Assembly (NCBI GenBank): GCA_003448875.1
Contig: DLXG01000171.1
Span: 1 to 14,740 of the forward strand
DNA: 14,740 bases
Source of the DNA: Anaerolineaceae bacterium
GTDB taxonomy: Bacteria > Chloroflexota > Anaerolineae > Anaerolineales > Anaerolineaceae
Direction: 5' to 3'
Below, piece after piece: positions 1 through 6,677 of this stretch (position 1 is the stretch's first letter; each line of letters starts with the position of its first letter). The position numbers and the translations under genes were made by a program. The notes beneath the pieces are model-generated. The model made no database searches. It had not been told where the DNA came from and worked only from the letters and a program-made list of their open reading frames with translations.

Positions 1-636
1 CGCCCGGCAGGCAGCACTGCCCGGCAAACCCCTCAACCGGCAGGAGTCAACCCGGATACCGGTCAACTGCCGCTGGAAACCCGCCTGGCGGTGGGGATCC
101 TGTCACTGGAAAACGGCGATCTGGCGGTTACACCTGAACAGGCTCAAACCCTGCTGCCGTTATGGAAGGCAGTCAGAACCTTGAGCAGCAGCGATACCGC
201 ATCCGGCGAGGAAATTCAAGCCCTTTACGAGCAGATTCAGGAAGCCCTGTCTGCCGGCCAGCTCCAGCAAATTCAAAGCCTGAACCTGACTCAGGACGAC
301 CTGCGCGCCTTGATGGAACAATACGGCATTCAGCCCAACCTGCCGGCGGGCGTGGAAGGCAACCTTTCACAGGAACAGATCGCCACCCGCGTGGCACAGC
401 GCGCTGAAGGCGGTTTTCCGGGCAGCGGGCCGGGAGGCGGCTTCCCCCCCGATGGCGGCATGGGAGGGGGAGGGGGTATGCCGCCCTCTTTCGACGGACA
501 GAACGGGCAGCAGGTTACGCCCGATCCAACCCGCATCGCTCAACGGCGCGGGCTGGGGATGAACCGCCTGTTCCTAGACCCCCTGATTCAATTGCTGGAA
601 AGCCGCGCGGCAGAGGAACAGGGCAGTTCGGAATAA
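1..636 (+). CDS. Hypothetical protein, C-terminal part (5' end outside window)
   Basis: The reading frame is open from base 1 and stops at 636, so the real start lies upstream and 211 residues are visible. A GTG at 91 is in frame, but the coding pattern continues upstream of it, so I do not take it as the start. The N-terminal visible half is helical and Leu/Gln/Glu-rich, beginning with a segment reading LPLETRLAVGILSLENGDLAVT. The middle holds a Gly/Pro-rich low-complexity stretch (roughly bases 400-510), and the C-terminus is a short helix ending in an acidic tail. I recall similar hypothetical proteins in Anaerolineae genomes, but know no function. The full-length protein may be an exported or lipid-anchored protein; that cannot be judged without the N-terminus. 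Confidence is high that it is coding, low on role. Confidence 0.75.
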   Translation, partial: RPAGSTARQTPQPAGVNPDTGQLPLETRLAVGILSLENGDLAVTPEQAQTLLPLWKAVRTLSSSDTASGEEIQALYEQIQEALSAGQLQQIQSLNLTQDDLRALMEQYGIQPNLPAGVEGNLSQEQIATRVAQRAEGGFPGSGPGGGFPPDGGMGGGGGMPPSFDGQNGQQVTPDPTRIAQRRGLGMNRLFLDPLIQLLESRAAEEQGSSE

Positions 637-666
637 AAGACTGATAAGACCCAATTGGCAGCCAAA

Positions 667-681
667 AATGTTAAGAACATT
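667..681. promoter_or_regulatory. Perfect inverted repeat, possible operator
   Basis: AATGTT-AAG-AACATT is a perfect 6-bp inverted repeat with a 3-bp spacer. It ends 14 bp upstream of the -35 box of the riboswitch/ATPase promoter. The position suits an activator or a repressor site, but no regulator is identified. The stem is too AT-rich and has no T-run, so it is unlikely to be the terminator of the preceding gene. Confidence 0.35.
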
Positions 682-695
682 CATAATTGGATTTC

Positions 696-725
696 TTGAC
701 ATGATCAACTTTACAGGTGTAGAAT
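696..725 (+). promoter_or_regulatory. Sigma-70-type promoter of the riboswitch-ATPase-CBS operon
   Basis: The -35 box is TTGACA (696-701), a perfect consensus match. The -10 box is TAGAAT (720-725), a 5/6 match. The spacer is 18 bp. Transcription would begin near 732, about 11 bases before the first paired base of the fluoride aptamer, giving a leader of about 140 nt. Confidence 0.8.
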
Positions 726-742
726 GTTTGCAAATCTGAAAA

Positions 743-806
743 CCAGGTGATGAAGCTCGCTTGGTAGTGAAAGAAACCGTCCCTTTGGGGCTGATAGCTT
801 CTATCC
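743..806 (+). ncRNA. Fluoride riboswitch aptamer (crcB motif)
   Basis: The leader matches the crcB-motif layout. CCAGGTG (743-749) pairs with CGCTTGG (758-764, with G-U pairs) around a loop containing GATGAAGCT. A second hairpin is GTCCC-TTT-GGGGC (779-791). The loop's GAAGCT (752-757) pairs with AGCTTC (796-801), forming the pseudoknot typical of the family. The linkers AAACCG before the second hairpin and CTGAT followed by the pseudoknot strand and CTAT after it resemble the known Thermotoga fluoride aptamer. The family binds fluoride through magnesium ions and usually turns on fluoride-resistance genes. Here it lies between the promoter and an H+-ATPase gene. The class call is from memory of the consensus and was not scored with a covariance model. 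Confidence 0.85.
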
Positions 807-839
807 CATCACAGGTGTGATAAAGGATAGAGGCTTTTT
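796..839 (+). terminator. Riboswitch-controlled intrinsic terminator
   Basis: AGCTTCTATCC (796-806) pairs with GGATAGAGGCT (825-835), an 11-bp stem with one G-U pair. An inner ATCAC/GTGAT stem (808-812 and 817-821) closes the top, and a T-run (835-839) follows. The 5' arm includes all of AGCTTC, which the aptamer needs for its pseudoknot, so the two structures exclude each other. Ligand-bound aptamer should prevent the terminator, making this a fluoride-ON transcription switch. Confidence 0.82.
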
Positions 840-870
840 CATTAATGGGTAAGGGTGTCAAGGTGAGGTT

Positions 871-3225
871 ATGATTAACGCAATGGATCTGGCAGGGATC
901 GAAAACTCCAATCGGGAAGCCGGCCTGTCTGACGCTGAAGTTCAGGCCAGGCGGCTTCAATACGGTTATAACGAAATCCCCAAGAAGGAAGTTGGGCCGC
1001 TTCTCGGCATATTAAAGCGCATGTGGGGACCAATTCCATGGCTGCTGGAAGCGGCCATGCTCTTTGAATTGTTTTTGGGCAAGGGGGTGCAGGCGGCGGT
1101 CGTATTCCTGCTGCTGGTTTTTTCGGCAGTAATCGGGCAAATTCAGGAAAGCCGCGCCAAAAAAGCGATTGGCTACCTGTATCAACAATTGCAGATCAGC
1201 GTGCGCGCGCTGAGGAATGGGCGGTGGCAGACCATCCTCTCCCGCGAGTTGGTGCCCGGCGATATTGTGCATCTGCGGGTGGGGGATATTGTGCCGGCCG
1301 ATGTGGAAATTCTCAACGGAACGGTCAGTGTGGACCAATCCGCCTTGACCGGCGAATCGATCGAGGTCACCAAACAGGCAGGTGAAACCGTCTACTCTGC
1401 CTCCACCATCAATCACGGCGAGATGGTCGGACGGGTAACGGCCACAGGCACGCGGAGTTCGTATGGTAAAACCGCCGAGTTGATTCGCACCGCCGAAGCG
1501 CCGGGACGGCTGCAAACCCTGTTGTTCACCATTGTCCGCTATCTGGCATATCTGGATATCATGCTGGCGGTCATTCTGGTGATCGCAGCAATTATCAGAG
1601 GAACCCCATGGCAGGAACTGCTGCCCTTCCTCGTGATCCTATTCATTGCCACCATTCCAATCTCCATGCCGTCCAGTTTTGTGGTGGCCAATTCCCTGGA
1701 GGCAAAAAATCTGGCCACCCAAAATGTGCTGGTTACCGGCCTGAGCGGGATTCAGGAAGCAGCCACAATGAACGTCCTGCTGGTGGATAAAACGGGCACT
1801 TTAACCAACAACCGCCCGGAAATTGCCGGTTTGCTGCCGTTTGGGGAAACCGCTGAGGCCGAATTGCTGCAACTGGCCGCTGCCGCCAGCGATGATACCT
1901 CAAAAGATACCATCAGTACCGCCATCCTCACGGCAGTGAAGGAACGAAAATTAACCGTACCTGCCAGAACATCTTTTACCGCCTTCGACCCGGTCAACAA
2001 GGTTTCCAGTGCCCAAGTCAGCCAGAACGGCAAGGTGATTAACGTGGTGCTCGGTTCCCCGGCTGTCATGGCGGAGAAGGCGCAGGTTCCGCCTGATTTT
2101 ATGGAGCAGGTGAATCGGATGAGCGCCGATGGCGCGCGGGTTCTGGCAGTCGCTTCCGGCGATGGGAAGCAACTGGTTTGCCGCGGTTTGATTGCGCTGG
2201 CAGATTCCGCTCGGGATGACGCGCGCGAATCGGTGGCTCAGATCCAGGCGCGGGGTATCCGCCTGATCATGCTGACCGGCGATACGGCCGGCACCGCCAG
2301 AGCCATTGCCGAACAGGTCGGTATTGGCAACCGGATTGGAACATTAAACGATGCGCTGTCCAACCCGCTGGATTTCGATGGCTTTGCCAATGTCTACCCC
2401 GAAGACAAATATCAAGTCGTCAAAGCCCTGCAAGACGCGGGCATGGTCGTGGGAATGACCGGCGACGGCATCAACGATGCGCCGGCACTGAAACAGGCCG
2501 ATGTGGGCATCGCCGTCAGCACCGCCACGGATGTGGCAAAAACAGCCGCCCGGATTGTATTAACCGAGGACAGATTAGCCGATATTACCAGAGTGATTGA
2601 CGCCGGACACCGCGTTTACCGGCGGATGTTGACATGGACGATCACCAAACTTGCCCGCACGGCCGAACTGGCCGCCCTTTTGACCTTTGGTTTCATCTTT
2701 ACCGGTTTCTTTCCGGTTTCGTTGAGTTTAATTGTGTTCATCGTGGTGATGAACGATCTGGTCACCCTGACCTTAGGCAGCGACAACGCCTGGCCGACCA
2801 GTGTTCCCGAAAAATGGGATATGCCCAAACTGGCCGCCATTTCGGGTATTTTTACGACAGGATGGCTGATTGTCGGATTGGGACTGCTGGCTTATTATCA
2901 TCAGGTGCAGCATCTCAGCGCCGGCCAGATCAGCACGTTAATGTTTCTGTTCTTGATCTTTTCTGCCATGGTTACCATCCTGATGACGCGCACCCGCGAC
3001 CAGTTCTGGTCATTTGCGCCCAGCCGCTGGGTGGCGGGCATGATTCTCATCAACATACTGGCCGCCATCCTCATGGCCATCTTTGGGGTAGCGATGACTC
3101 CCGTTCCCTTCCAGTTAATCATTCCCCTAATGATCGTCACGCTAATTACTATGCTGGTGCTGGACAGACTGAAAATGAGATTTTACAGAGTCACCGGAAT
3201 ATTGGGTACCGAAAGACATTCCTGA
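871..3225 (+). CDS. Plasma-membrane-type H+-translocating P-type ATPase (P3A family)
   Basis: A cytoplasmic-membrane cation pump that most likely exports protons at the expense of ATP. The 784 residues fit bacterial and archaeal members of the fungal/plant H+-ATPase family. An N-terminal cation-ATPase domain precedes TM1-2 (about 54-90). The actuator motif TGES is at 160-163, TM4 carries PISMP (263-267), and the phosphorylation site is D306 in DKTGTLT. The hinge motif TGDGINDAP begins at T530. D629 in the TM6 segment VVMNDLVTL lines up with the proton-carrying Asp of plant AHA pumps. The C-terminus stops soon after the last membrane helix, so the eukaryotic autoinhibitory tail is absent. ATG 871 follows AGGTGAGG (861-868); an in-frame ATG at 883 is possible. 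It is the first gene after the fluoride riboswitch and probably cotranscribed with the CBS gene 57 bp downstream. Substrate H+ rather than another cation is inferred from family resemblance. Confidence 0.9.
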   Translation: MINAMDLAGIENSNREAGLSDAEVQARRLQYGYNEIPKKEVGPLLGILKRMWGPIPWLLEAAMLFELFLGKGVQAAVVFLLLVFSAVIGQIQESRAKKAIGYLYQQLQISVRALRNGRWQTILSRELVPGDIVHLRVGDIVPADVEILNGTVSVDQSALTGESIEVTKQAGETVYSASTINHGEMVGRVTATGTRSSYGKTAELIRTAEAPGRLQTLLFTIVRYLAYLDIMLAVILVIAAIIRGTPWQELLPFLVILFIATIPISMPSSFVVANSLEAKNLATQNVLVTGLSGIQEAATMNVLLVDKTGTLTNNRPEIAGLLPFGETAEAELLQLAAAASDDTSKDTISTAILTAVKERKLTVPARTSFTAFDPVNKVSSAQVSQNGKVINVVLGSPAVMAEKAQVPPDFMEQVNRMSADGARVLAVASGDGKQLVCRGLIALADSARDDARESVAQIQARGIRLIMLTGDTAGTARAIAEQVGIGNRIGTLNDALSNPLDFDGFANVYPEDKYQVVKALQDAGMVVGMTGDGINDAPALKQADVGIAVSTATDVAKTAARIVLTEDRLADITRVIDAGHRVYRRMLTWTITKLARTAELAALLTFGFIFTGFFPVSLSLIVFIVVMNDLVTLTLGSDNAWPTSVPEKWDMPKLAAISGIFTTGWLIVGLGLLAYYHQVQHLSAGQISTLMFLFLIFSAMVTILMTRTRDQFWSFAPSRWVAGMILINILAAILMAIFGVAMTPVPFQLIIPLMIVTLITMLVLDRLKMRFYRVTGILGTERHS

Positions 3226-3271
3226 ACCGGGCGTGTGATCATTTCTTATTAGATGGAAAGTTCTTTCAAAC

Positions 3272-3276
3272 AGGAG
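3272..3276 (+). promoter_or_regulatory. RBS that fixes the CBS-protein start
   Basis: AGGAG lies 6 nt before ATG 3283. The in-frame ATG at 3253 has no comparable upstream signal. Confidence 0.75.
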
Positions 3277-3282
3277 AAAAAA

Positions 3283-3708
3283 ATGAAAACAATCAAAGAA
3301 TATATTCAACAGAAATTCACCTGTGTAGCGCCGGAGTGTACGGTGAGGGCAGCGGCAGAAGAAATGATTCGGACGGGGGTTGAAACGTTGTTTATCACCA
3401 AAGACGACGAGGTAGTAGGTGTAATTGGAATCCGGGATTTATTCACGATTCCCATACCGGCCAGTTATGGCGGCCCGATGAAAGCCGATGAGGAAGAAAC
3501 GCTGCTGCGGGCATGGGAAAACACGCCGGTTGAGCATTTGATGAACCCGCACATCATCAGCGTTCCCGAAAATTACCCGCTGATGGATGCCGCCAAGGTC
3601 ATGATCAACGAAGGCAAACATCCACTGGCTATTTTACAGGGGAAGCAGTTAATCGGCATCCTTGACCGCCGTGATATTGTGCGGGCTTTACTGACCATGG
3701 TAGACTGA
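3283..3708 (+). CDS. Two-CBS-domain protein
   Basis: A 141-residue protein made almost entirely of a CBS pair (Bateman module): CBS1 about residues 5-56, ending GVIGIRDLF, and CBS2 about 83-138, ending GILDRRDIV. Such modules bind adenosine nucleotides and act as energy or ligand sensors, often through a partner protein. There is no fused catalytic or DNA-binding domain and no membrane segment. It follows the H+-ATPase by 57 bp on the same strand with no terminator between, so it is probably in the same fluoride-controlled transcript. It might sense nucleotide status or regulate the pump; this is inference from position only. ATG 3283 is preferred over the in-frame ATG at 3253 because of its AGGAG at 6-nt spacing. 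Confidence 0.85.
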   Translation: MKTIKEYIQQKFTCVAPECTVRAAAEEMIRTGVETLFITKDDEVVGVIGIRDLFTIPIPASYGGPMKADEEETLLRAWENTPVEHLMNPHIISVPENYPLMDAAKVMINEGKHPLAILQGKQLIGILDRRDIVRALLTMVD

Positions 3709-3764
3709 AACCACCACTGAGCGCTCGCTTGCTTGAGCGGGGCATGGCTGATTTAACAAAAATG

Positions 3765-3797
3765 TTAACAAAACTCCCGCCCGCGGCTTTGTATAAT
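3765..3797 (+). promoter_or_regulatory. Possible promoter of the PQQ-propeller gene
   Basis: A perfect -10 hexamer TATAAT lies at 3792-3797, about 50 bp before the chosen start. The nearest good -35 candidate, TTAACA (3765-3770), is 21 bp away, longer than usual, so the promoter may need an activator. TTAAC-N6-GTTAA (3753-3757 and 3764-3768) is an inverted repeat overlapping that element. A weak CGCTC/GAGCG hairpin (3722-3726 and 3735-3739) sits between the CBS gene and this site, but has no T-run and is not convincing as a terminator. Confidence 0.45.
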
Positions 3798-3836
3798 GTT
3801 TCTAGCAACCTTATGCAGATGTCCCGCCGGGCAGGA

Positions 3837-3842
3837 AAGGAG
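3837..3842 (+). promoter_or_regulatory. RBS that fixes the PQQ-protein start
   Basis: AAGGAG lies 7 nt before ATG 3850. The in-frame ATG at 3796 overlaps the -10 box and has no ribosome-binding site. Confidence 0.75.
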
Positions 3843-3849
3843 TTTGACC

Positions 3850-5877
3850 ATGCCCCGCCCCAAACCCCTCCCAATTGGCTTGCTCAGCGCCGTTCTGATT
3901 GTTTTTGTATTATTGTTTGGCAGTGTCAGCCCGGCCGGTCAGGCCTCGCAATTGCTCCAAATTACCGGTACCCCGGTTTTCCTGCCGCTAGTCGCTAATG
4001 GCAGTTCCTCCGAGTGGACTCAATTCGCCCACGACCCGATGCGCACCAGCTTCACCGAACAGGTTGTGCCAACCCCCTGGCGGCTGAAGTGGATCTGGAA
4101 CGGGCCGAACACGCAGGGCAAGGTACCGGCTACCAAGTTCGGCTTGCCGCGCCAGAGCCAGCCGGTGACCGGCGGCGGGCGGGTTTATGTTGCAGCGGGT
4201 ACACGCGGTGTTTTTGCGCTCAATAATACCAGCGGTGCGGTTGTATGGAATCAGACTGCCATTGGATCGGTGAATTCCACCCCGGCTTACGACCCGCGCA
4301 GCGATGCCCTGCTGGTCGTGTCGGCCAACGGCCGGTTGTACCGCCTGAACGCCGCAAACGGTCAAATTCTCAACCAGTTCAATAGCGGTTCAACTAGCAG
4401 CCTGCCCCTGCCCCCTGCGTTGTGGGAAGATACGGTCTATTTCAGCATGGGCAGCAAGGTGTTTGCGCTGGATCGGGTTACACTGGCCCTGCGCTGGGAA
4501 TACAACGCCGGCTCCGCCGTCGAAACCCCGCCGGCCTACTCACCCAGCACTCAAACCGTGGTTGTGGTCAGCGCGGATTTGTACGTCCATGCGATCAACG
4601 CCAGCAACGGCAGCCGCCGCTGGCGGGTCAAGCCGCCGACACCCCTGCAACCCGGCAACCCCGGCAACAGCGATAACGAGGCCGAAGCCAAATACGGCTG
4701 GCCGGTCATCGCCGAACAGCACGGGCTGGTATTCGTCCGCTACCGGCTGCACTGGCAATCCATCTGGGATCTTGACCCGAACAGCATTCAAAACAATGCA
4801 CAACTCCGCCAGTTCTTCCAAAACAACCGCAAGGACCAGCCTTTGTTTGCCTTGCGTATGAGCGACGGGGCTGAGGCATTCATTCCCAATGTGGGCAACG
4901 GCGGTTATGGGGACGGCGGTTACCTGCCGATGGGACCGCTGCCGGCCATCGCCCGGCTGGCAGATGGCAAAGAAGTCGCTTATATCCCCGTGCGGGCCGG
5001 TCCCTGCCAGGCGGGTTATTGTGACTCGCGCTGGGATACGCATCTGGGTGAACTGCTTCTGGACAACCAGACCGTCACAGGCTATCAGCCCGGTTATGTA
5101 CGCTTTATGGATTACACCTTCGTGCCAACCGATGAGCAGCCGTTTGTGACCGTTGCGGGGGACATGATCCTTGCGGCCCATTGGGAAGCCGGGTTAGCCC
5201 ATCAAATTACCGACCGCAGTCCAGCGCGAGGTGCAACCACGACCAACCTCATCCGTGTAAGCAATTTACCCCACATCGCCACCTCGCAGGATGAAGATGC
5301 CTGCGGTACCGGCTTGATTGCCAGTCACTACTGTGCTTCCAATCTGATCAACACCCGCTACTGGCCGGGTGGTTTCTACATCTACTGGAAAGAAGGCGCT
5401 GTCTACGACCGCTACTGGAGCGAATATGCCGGCTGGGTGGTTAGCAACAACACCATTTACTTCGTCAGCACGGACGGGGCGGTGATAGCGTTGGAACACG
5501 GCCAGCCCGCCACCAGCGGTATTTCAATGAACATGACCTCCATCGAAAACAATCAACCCACCCCTGCGCCGGTCTTGAGCGAGCCGATTCCCTACGAACG
5601 GGCCGCCGAATACGCCGGCTGGCAGGCAAGCGTAGAGGGTCAACTGGTGCGGGTTTTCAACAACGGCAAAGCGGTCTATTTATCCTTTATTGAGCCGCAC
5701 CAGCGCCAGTTTGTCGTACGCATCCTCAAAGAAAACTGGGACGCCTTCCCGCAGCCGCCGGAGAGCCTGTATCACGCCGGGCAGCGTGTGCGGGTGAGCG
5801 GCTTGATTGAGTGGTATCAGGGCGGGCCGGTGATTTATGTCAGCAGCCCTGAGCAAATATTCATCATTGGAGAATAG
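3850..5877 (+). CDS. Secreted PQQ-like beta-propeller protein with C-terminal OB-like domain
   Basis: A 675-residue exported protein. The N-terminus has a basic start (MPRPKP), a hydrophobic core of about 20 residues and a likely signal-peptidase site near AGQA-SQ (around residue 31). A short FLPLV segment of the kind common in Chloroflexota surface proteins follows. Propeller blades of the PQQ/BamB type are visible, for example VYVAAGTRGVFALNNTSGAVVW, then LLVVSANGRLYRLNAANGQIL, VYFSMGSKVFALDRVTLALRWEY, VVVVSADLYVHAINASNGSRRW and, late, IYFVSTDGAVIALE. Four Cys in two pairs (GPCQAGYC and DACGTGLIASHYC) could form disulfides. The last 85-90 residues (about 590-675), with GQLVRVFNNGKAVYLSF and GQRVRVSGLIEWYQGGPVIYVSSPEQI, resemble the OB-fold nucleic-acid-binding/nuclease-like domain. 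No quinone-dehydrogenase active-site signature was recognised, so enzyme activity is not claimed. The function is unknown. Starting at 3850 gives a proper signal peptide. Confidence 0.8.
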   Translation: MPRPKPLPIGLLSAVLIVFVLLFGSVSPAGQASQLLQITGTPVFLPLVANGSSSEWTQFAHDPMRTSFTEQVVPTPWRLKWIWNGPNTQGKVPATKFGLPRQSQPVTGGGRVYVAAGTRGVFALNNTSGAVVWNQTAIGSVNSTPAYDPRSDALLVVSANGRLYRLNAANGQILNQFNSGSTSSLPLPPALWEDTVYFSMGSKVFALDRVTLALRWEYNAGSAVETPPAYSPSTQTVVVVSADLYVHAINASNGSRRWRVKPPTPLQPGNPGNSDNEAEAKYGWPVIAEQHGLVFVRYRLHWQSIWDLDPNSIQNNAQLRQFFQNNRKDQPLFALRMSDGAEAFIPNVGNGGYGDGGYLPMGPLPAIARLADGKEVAYIPVRAGPCQAGYCDSRWDTHLGELLLDNQTVTGYQPGYVRFMDYTFVPTDEQPFVTVAGDMILAAHWEAGLAHQITDRSPARGATTTNLIRVSNLPHIATSQDEDACGTGLIASHYCASNLINTRYWPGGFYIYWKEGAVYDRYWSEYAGWVVSNNTIYFVSTDGAVIALEHGQPATSGISMNMTSIENNQPTPAPVLSEPIPYERAAEYAGWQASVEGQLVRVFNNGKAVYLSFIEPHQRQFVVRILKENWDAFPQPPESLYHAGQRVRVSGLIEWYQGGPVIYVSSPEQIFIIGE

Positions 5878-5935
5878 CGAGAGACTATTACCAATCGCGA
5901 GTCCGGATTGACTTAAAAAATCCTCACCAACCAGC

Positions 5936-5964
5936 ATTACAATTACAAGAAATCCATATATAAT
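5936..5964 (+). promoter_or_regulatory. Promoter of the DUF4160/DUF2442 cassette
   Basis: The -10 box TATAAT (5959-5964) is perfect. The -35 box ATTACA (5936-5941) matches 4/6, with a 17-bp spacer. Transcription starting near 5971 would leave only about 17 nt before ATG 5988, with no Shine-Dalgarno sequence, so translation starts on a very short, SD-less leader. Confidence 0.65.
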
Positions 5965-5987
5965 GAAAACAAGCGCGTATATGGATT
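5951..5987. repeat. 10-bp perfect inverted repeat, probable autoregulatory operator
   Basis: AATCCATATA (5951-5960) and TATATGGATT (5978-5987) are perfect inverted copies separated by 17 bp. The left arm overlaps the first bases of the -10 box and the right arm ends directly at the start codon of the DUF4160 gene. A dimeric repressor bound here would block transcription initiation. The same sequence could form a hairpin, but without a T-run. Confidence 0.6.
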
Positions 5988-6224
5988 ATGCCCACTGTAT
6001 TGATTGCCGGACCTTACCGTTTGTTCTTTGTTTCGCTTGATTATGGCGAACCACCCCACGTTCATGTACAGCGCGAAAGACTGGTTGCCAAGTTCTGGCT
6101 TGACCCAGTTCAGTTAGAAAAGTCAGGTGGTTTCAAAGCTTATGAACTCAACTTGATTGGCAACTTGATTCAAGAGAACCGAGAATACCTTTTGGAGCGT
6201 TGGCATGAATTCTTTGGTAAATGA
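5988..6224 (+). CDS. DUF4160 domain protein (toxin-antitoxin-like partner)
   Basis: The 78 residues match the DUF4160 family along their length: an N-terminal beta-rich GPYRLFFVSLDYGEPPHVHV segment with the conserved HxH (H24, H26), a central strand containing AKFWL, and a C-terminal helix ending LLERWHEFFG. Members are small and typically encoded beside a DUF2442 gene, as here, an arrangement widely suspected to be a toxin-antitoxin-like module; no biochemical activity is claimed. The stop overlaps the next start by 20 bp, indicating translational coupling. No Shine-Dalgarno site precedes the ATG. The region is AT-richer than its neighbours, consistent with a mobile accessory cassette. Confidence 0.82.
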   Translation: MPTVLIAGPYRLFFVSLDYGEPPHVHVQRERLVAKFWLDPVQLEKSGGFKAYELNLIGNLIQENREYLLERWHEFFGK

Positions 6225-6504
6225 AATTCAACAGGCAAGAGCCCAGTTTGTGAGTGTTTCTGAGGATTCTCTGATTGTTGATCTAACCGATGGGCGCACC
6301 ATCATTGTGCCATTAGTCTGGTATCCTCGTTTATGGTACGCTAACCCAGAAGAACGCCAGAAGTTTGAAATCCTTGGCGATGGAGAATATATCCACTGGC
6401 CAGATTTGGATGAAGACCTGAGTGTCAGCGGTTTATTGTTAGGCCGTCGTTCAGGCGAAAGTTCTGATTCGCTCAAGAAGTGGCTAGAGGAACGGAAAAA
6501 GTAA
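6205..6504 (+). CDS. DUF2442 domain protein (toxin-antitoxin-like partner)
   Basis: The 99-residue protein has the DUF2442 core: DGRTIIVPLVWYPRLWYANPEER, then a strand-turn region and IHWPDLDEDLSVSGLLLG, a signature of the family. In other members this domain is proposed to bind DNA or to act as the antitoxin-like partner of DUF4160, so it is the likelier candidate for binding the upstream palindrome; this is inference. The C-terminal extension (about residues 81-99) is charged and helical, rich in Ser, Lys and Glu. ATG 6205 lies inside the 3' end of the DUF4160 gene, with GGAG (6194-6197) 7 nt upstream, so the pair is one transcriptional and translational unit. Confidence 0.82.
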   Translation: MNSLVNEIQQARAQFVSVSEDSLIVDLTDGRTIIVPLVWYPRLWYANPEERQKFEILGDGEYIHWPDLDEDLSVSGLLLGRRSGESSDSLKKWLEERKK

Positions 6505-6590
6505 GATACTTCTTTTGGGAAAAACACCCTCGAGTATTCTAAAGGAAACCGCATTCAGCCAGCAGATAAATAATCATCCTTGCTCTGAAA

Positions 6591-6625
6591 AGGAAACGCC
6601 GGTCATCGCTTCGCCGGCGTTTCCT
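6591..6625 (-). terminator. Intrinsic terminator of the PTS/dehydrogenase operon
   Basis: AGGAAACGCCGG (6591-6602) and CCGGCGTTTCCT (6614-6625) form a perfect 12-bp stem with an 11-nt loop. Read on the minus strand, the stem is followed by a short run of T (TTTTC, its first T in the stem), 52 bp after the Enzyme I stop codon. On the plus strand the following bases are CTCTTGC, so it would be a weaker terminator for the DUF2442 gene, though it may work both ways between these convergent units. Confidence 0.75.
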
Positions 6626-6677
6626 CTTGCAAGGAGAGATCGTTTGTCCCCAGCCATTGGCAACTGATGGGAGGAAA

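Noticed and set aside
462..476. G-quadruplex in the first gene
   Set aside because: Only three G-runs of three or more are close together, so a three-layer quadruplex is not clearly possible; the runs are explained by Gly codons.
743..840. Alternative reading of the leader as a manganese (yybP-ykoY) riboswitch, often found before P-type ATPases
   Set aside because: The conserved internal loops of that class were not found, whereas the pseudoknot, AAACCG linker and CTGAT-AGCTTC-TAT segment fit the crcB motif.
3253..3282. Earlier start of the CBS protein at ATG 3253
   Set aside because: No ribosome-binding site precedes it, and the AGGAG for ATG 3283 would lie inside the coding region.
2634..3383. 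Plus-strand open frame of 249 residues overlapping the end of the ATPase and the start of the CBS gene
   Set aside because: A shifted frame of two well-supported genes, with a His/Asp/Arg-rich composition typical of a shadow frame.
3722..3739. Terminator after the CBS gene
   Set aside because: The CGCTC/GAGCG hairpin is only 5 bp and is followed by GGGCATGG rather than a T-run.
3796..3849. Earlier start of the PQQ protein at ATG 3796
   Set aside because: This ATG overlaps the TATAAT box, and the added residues would put a Cys-containing non-signal stretch in front of a normal signal peptide.
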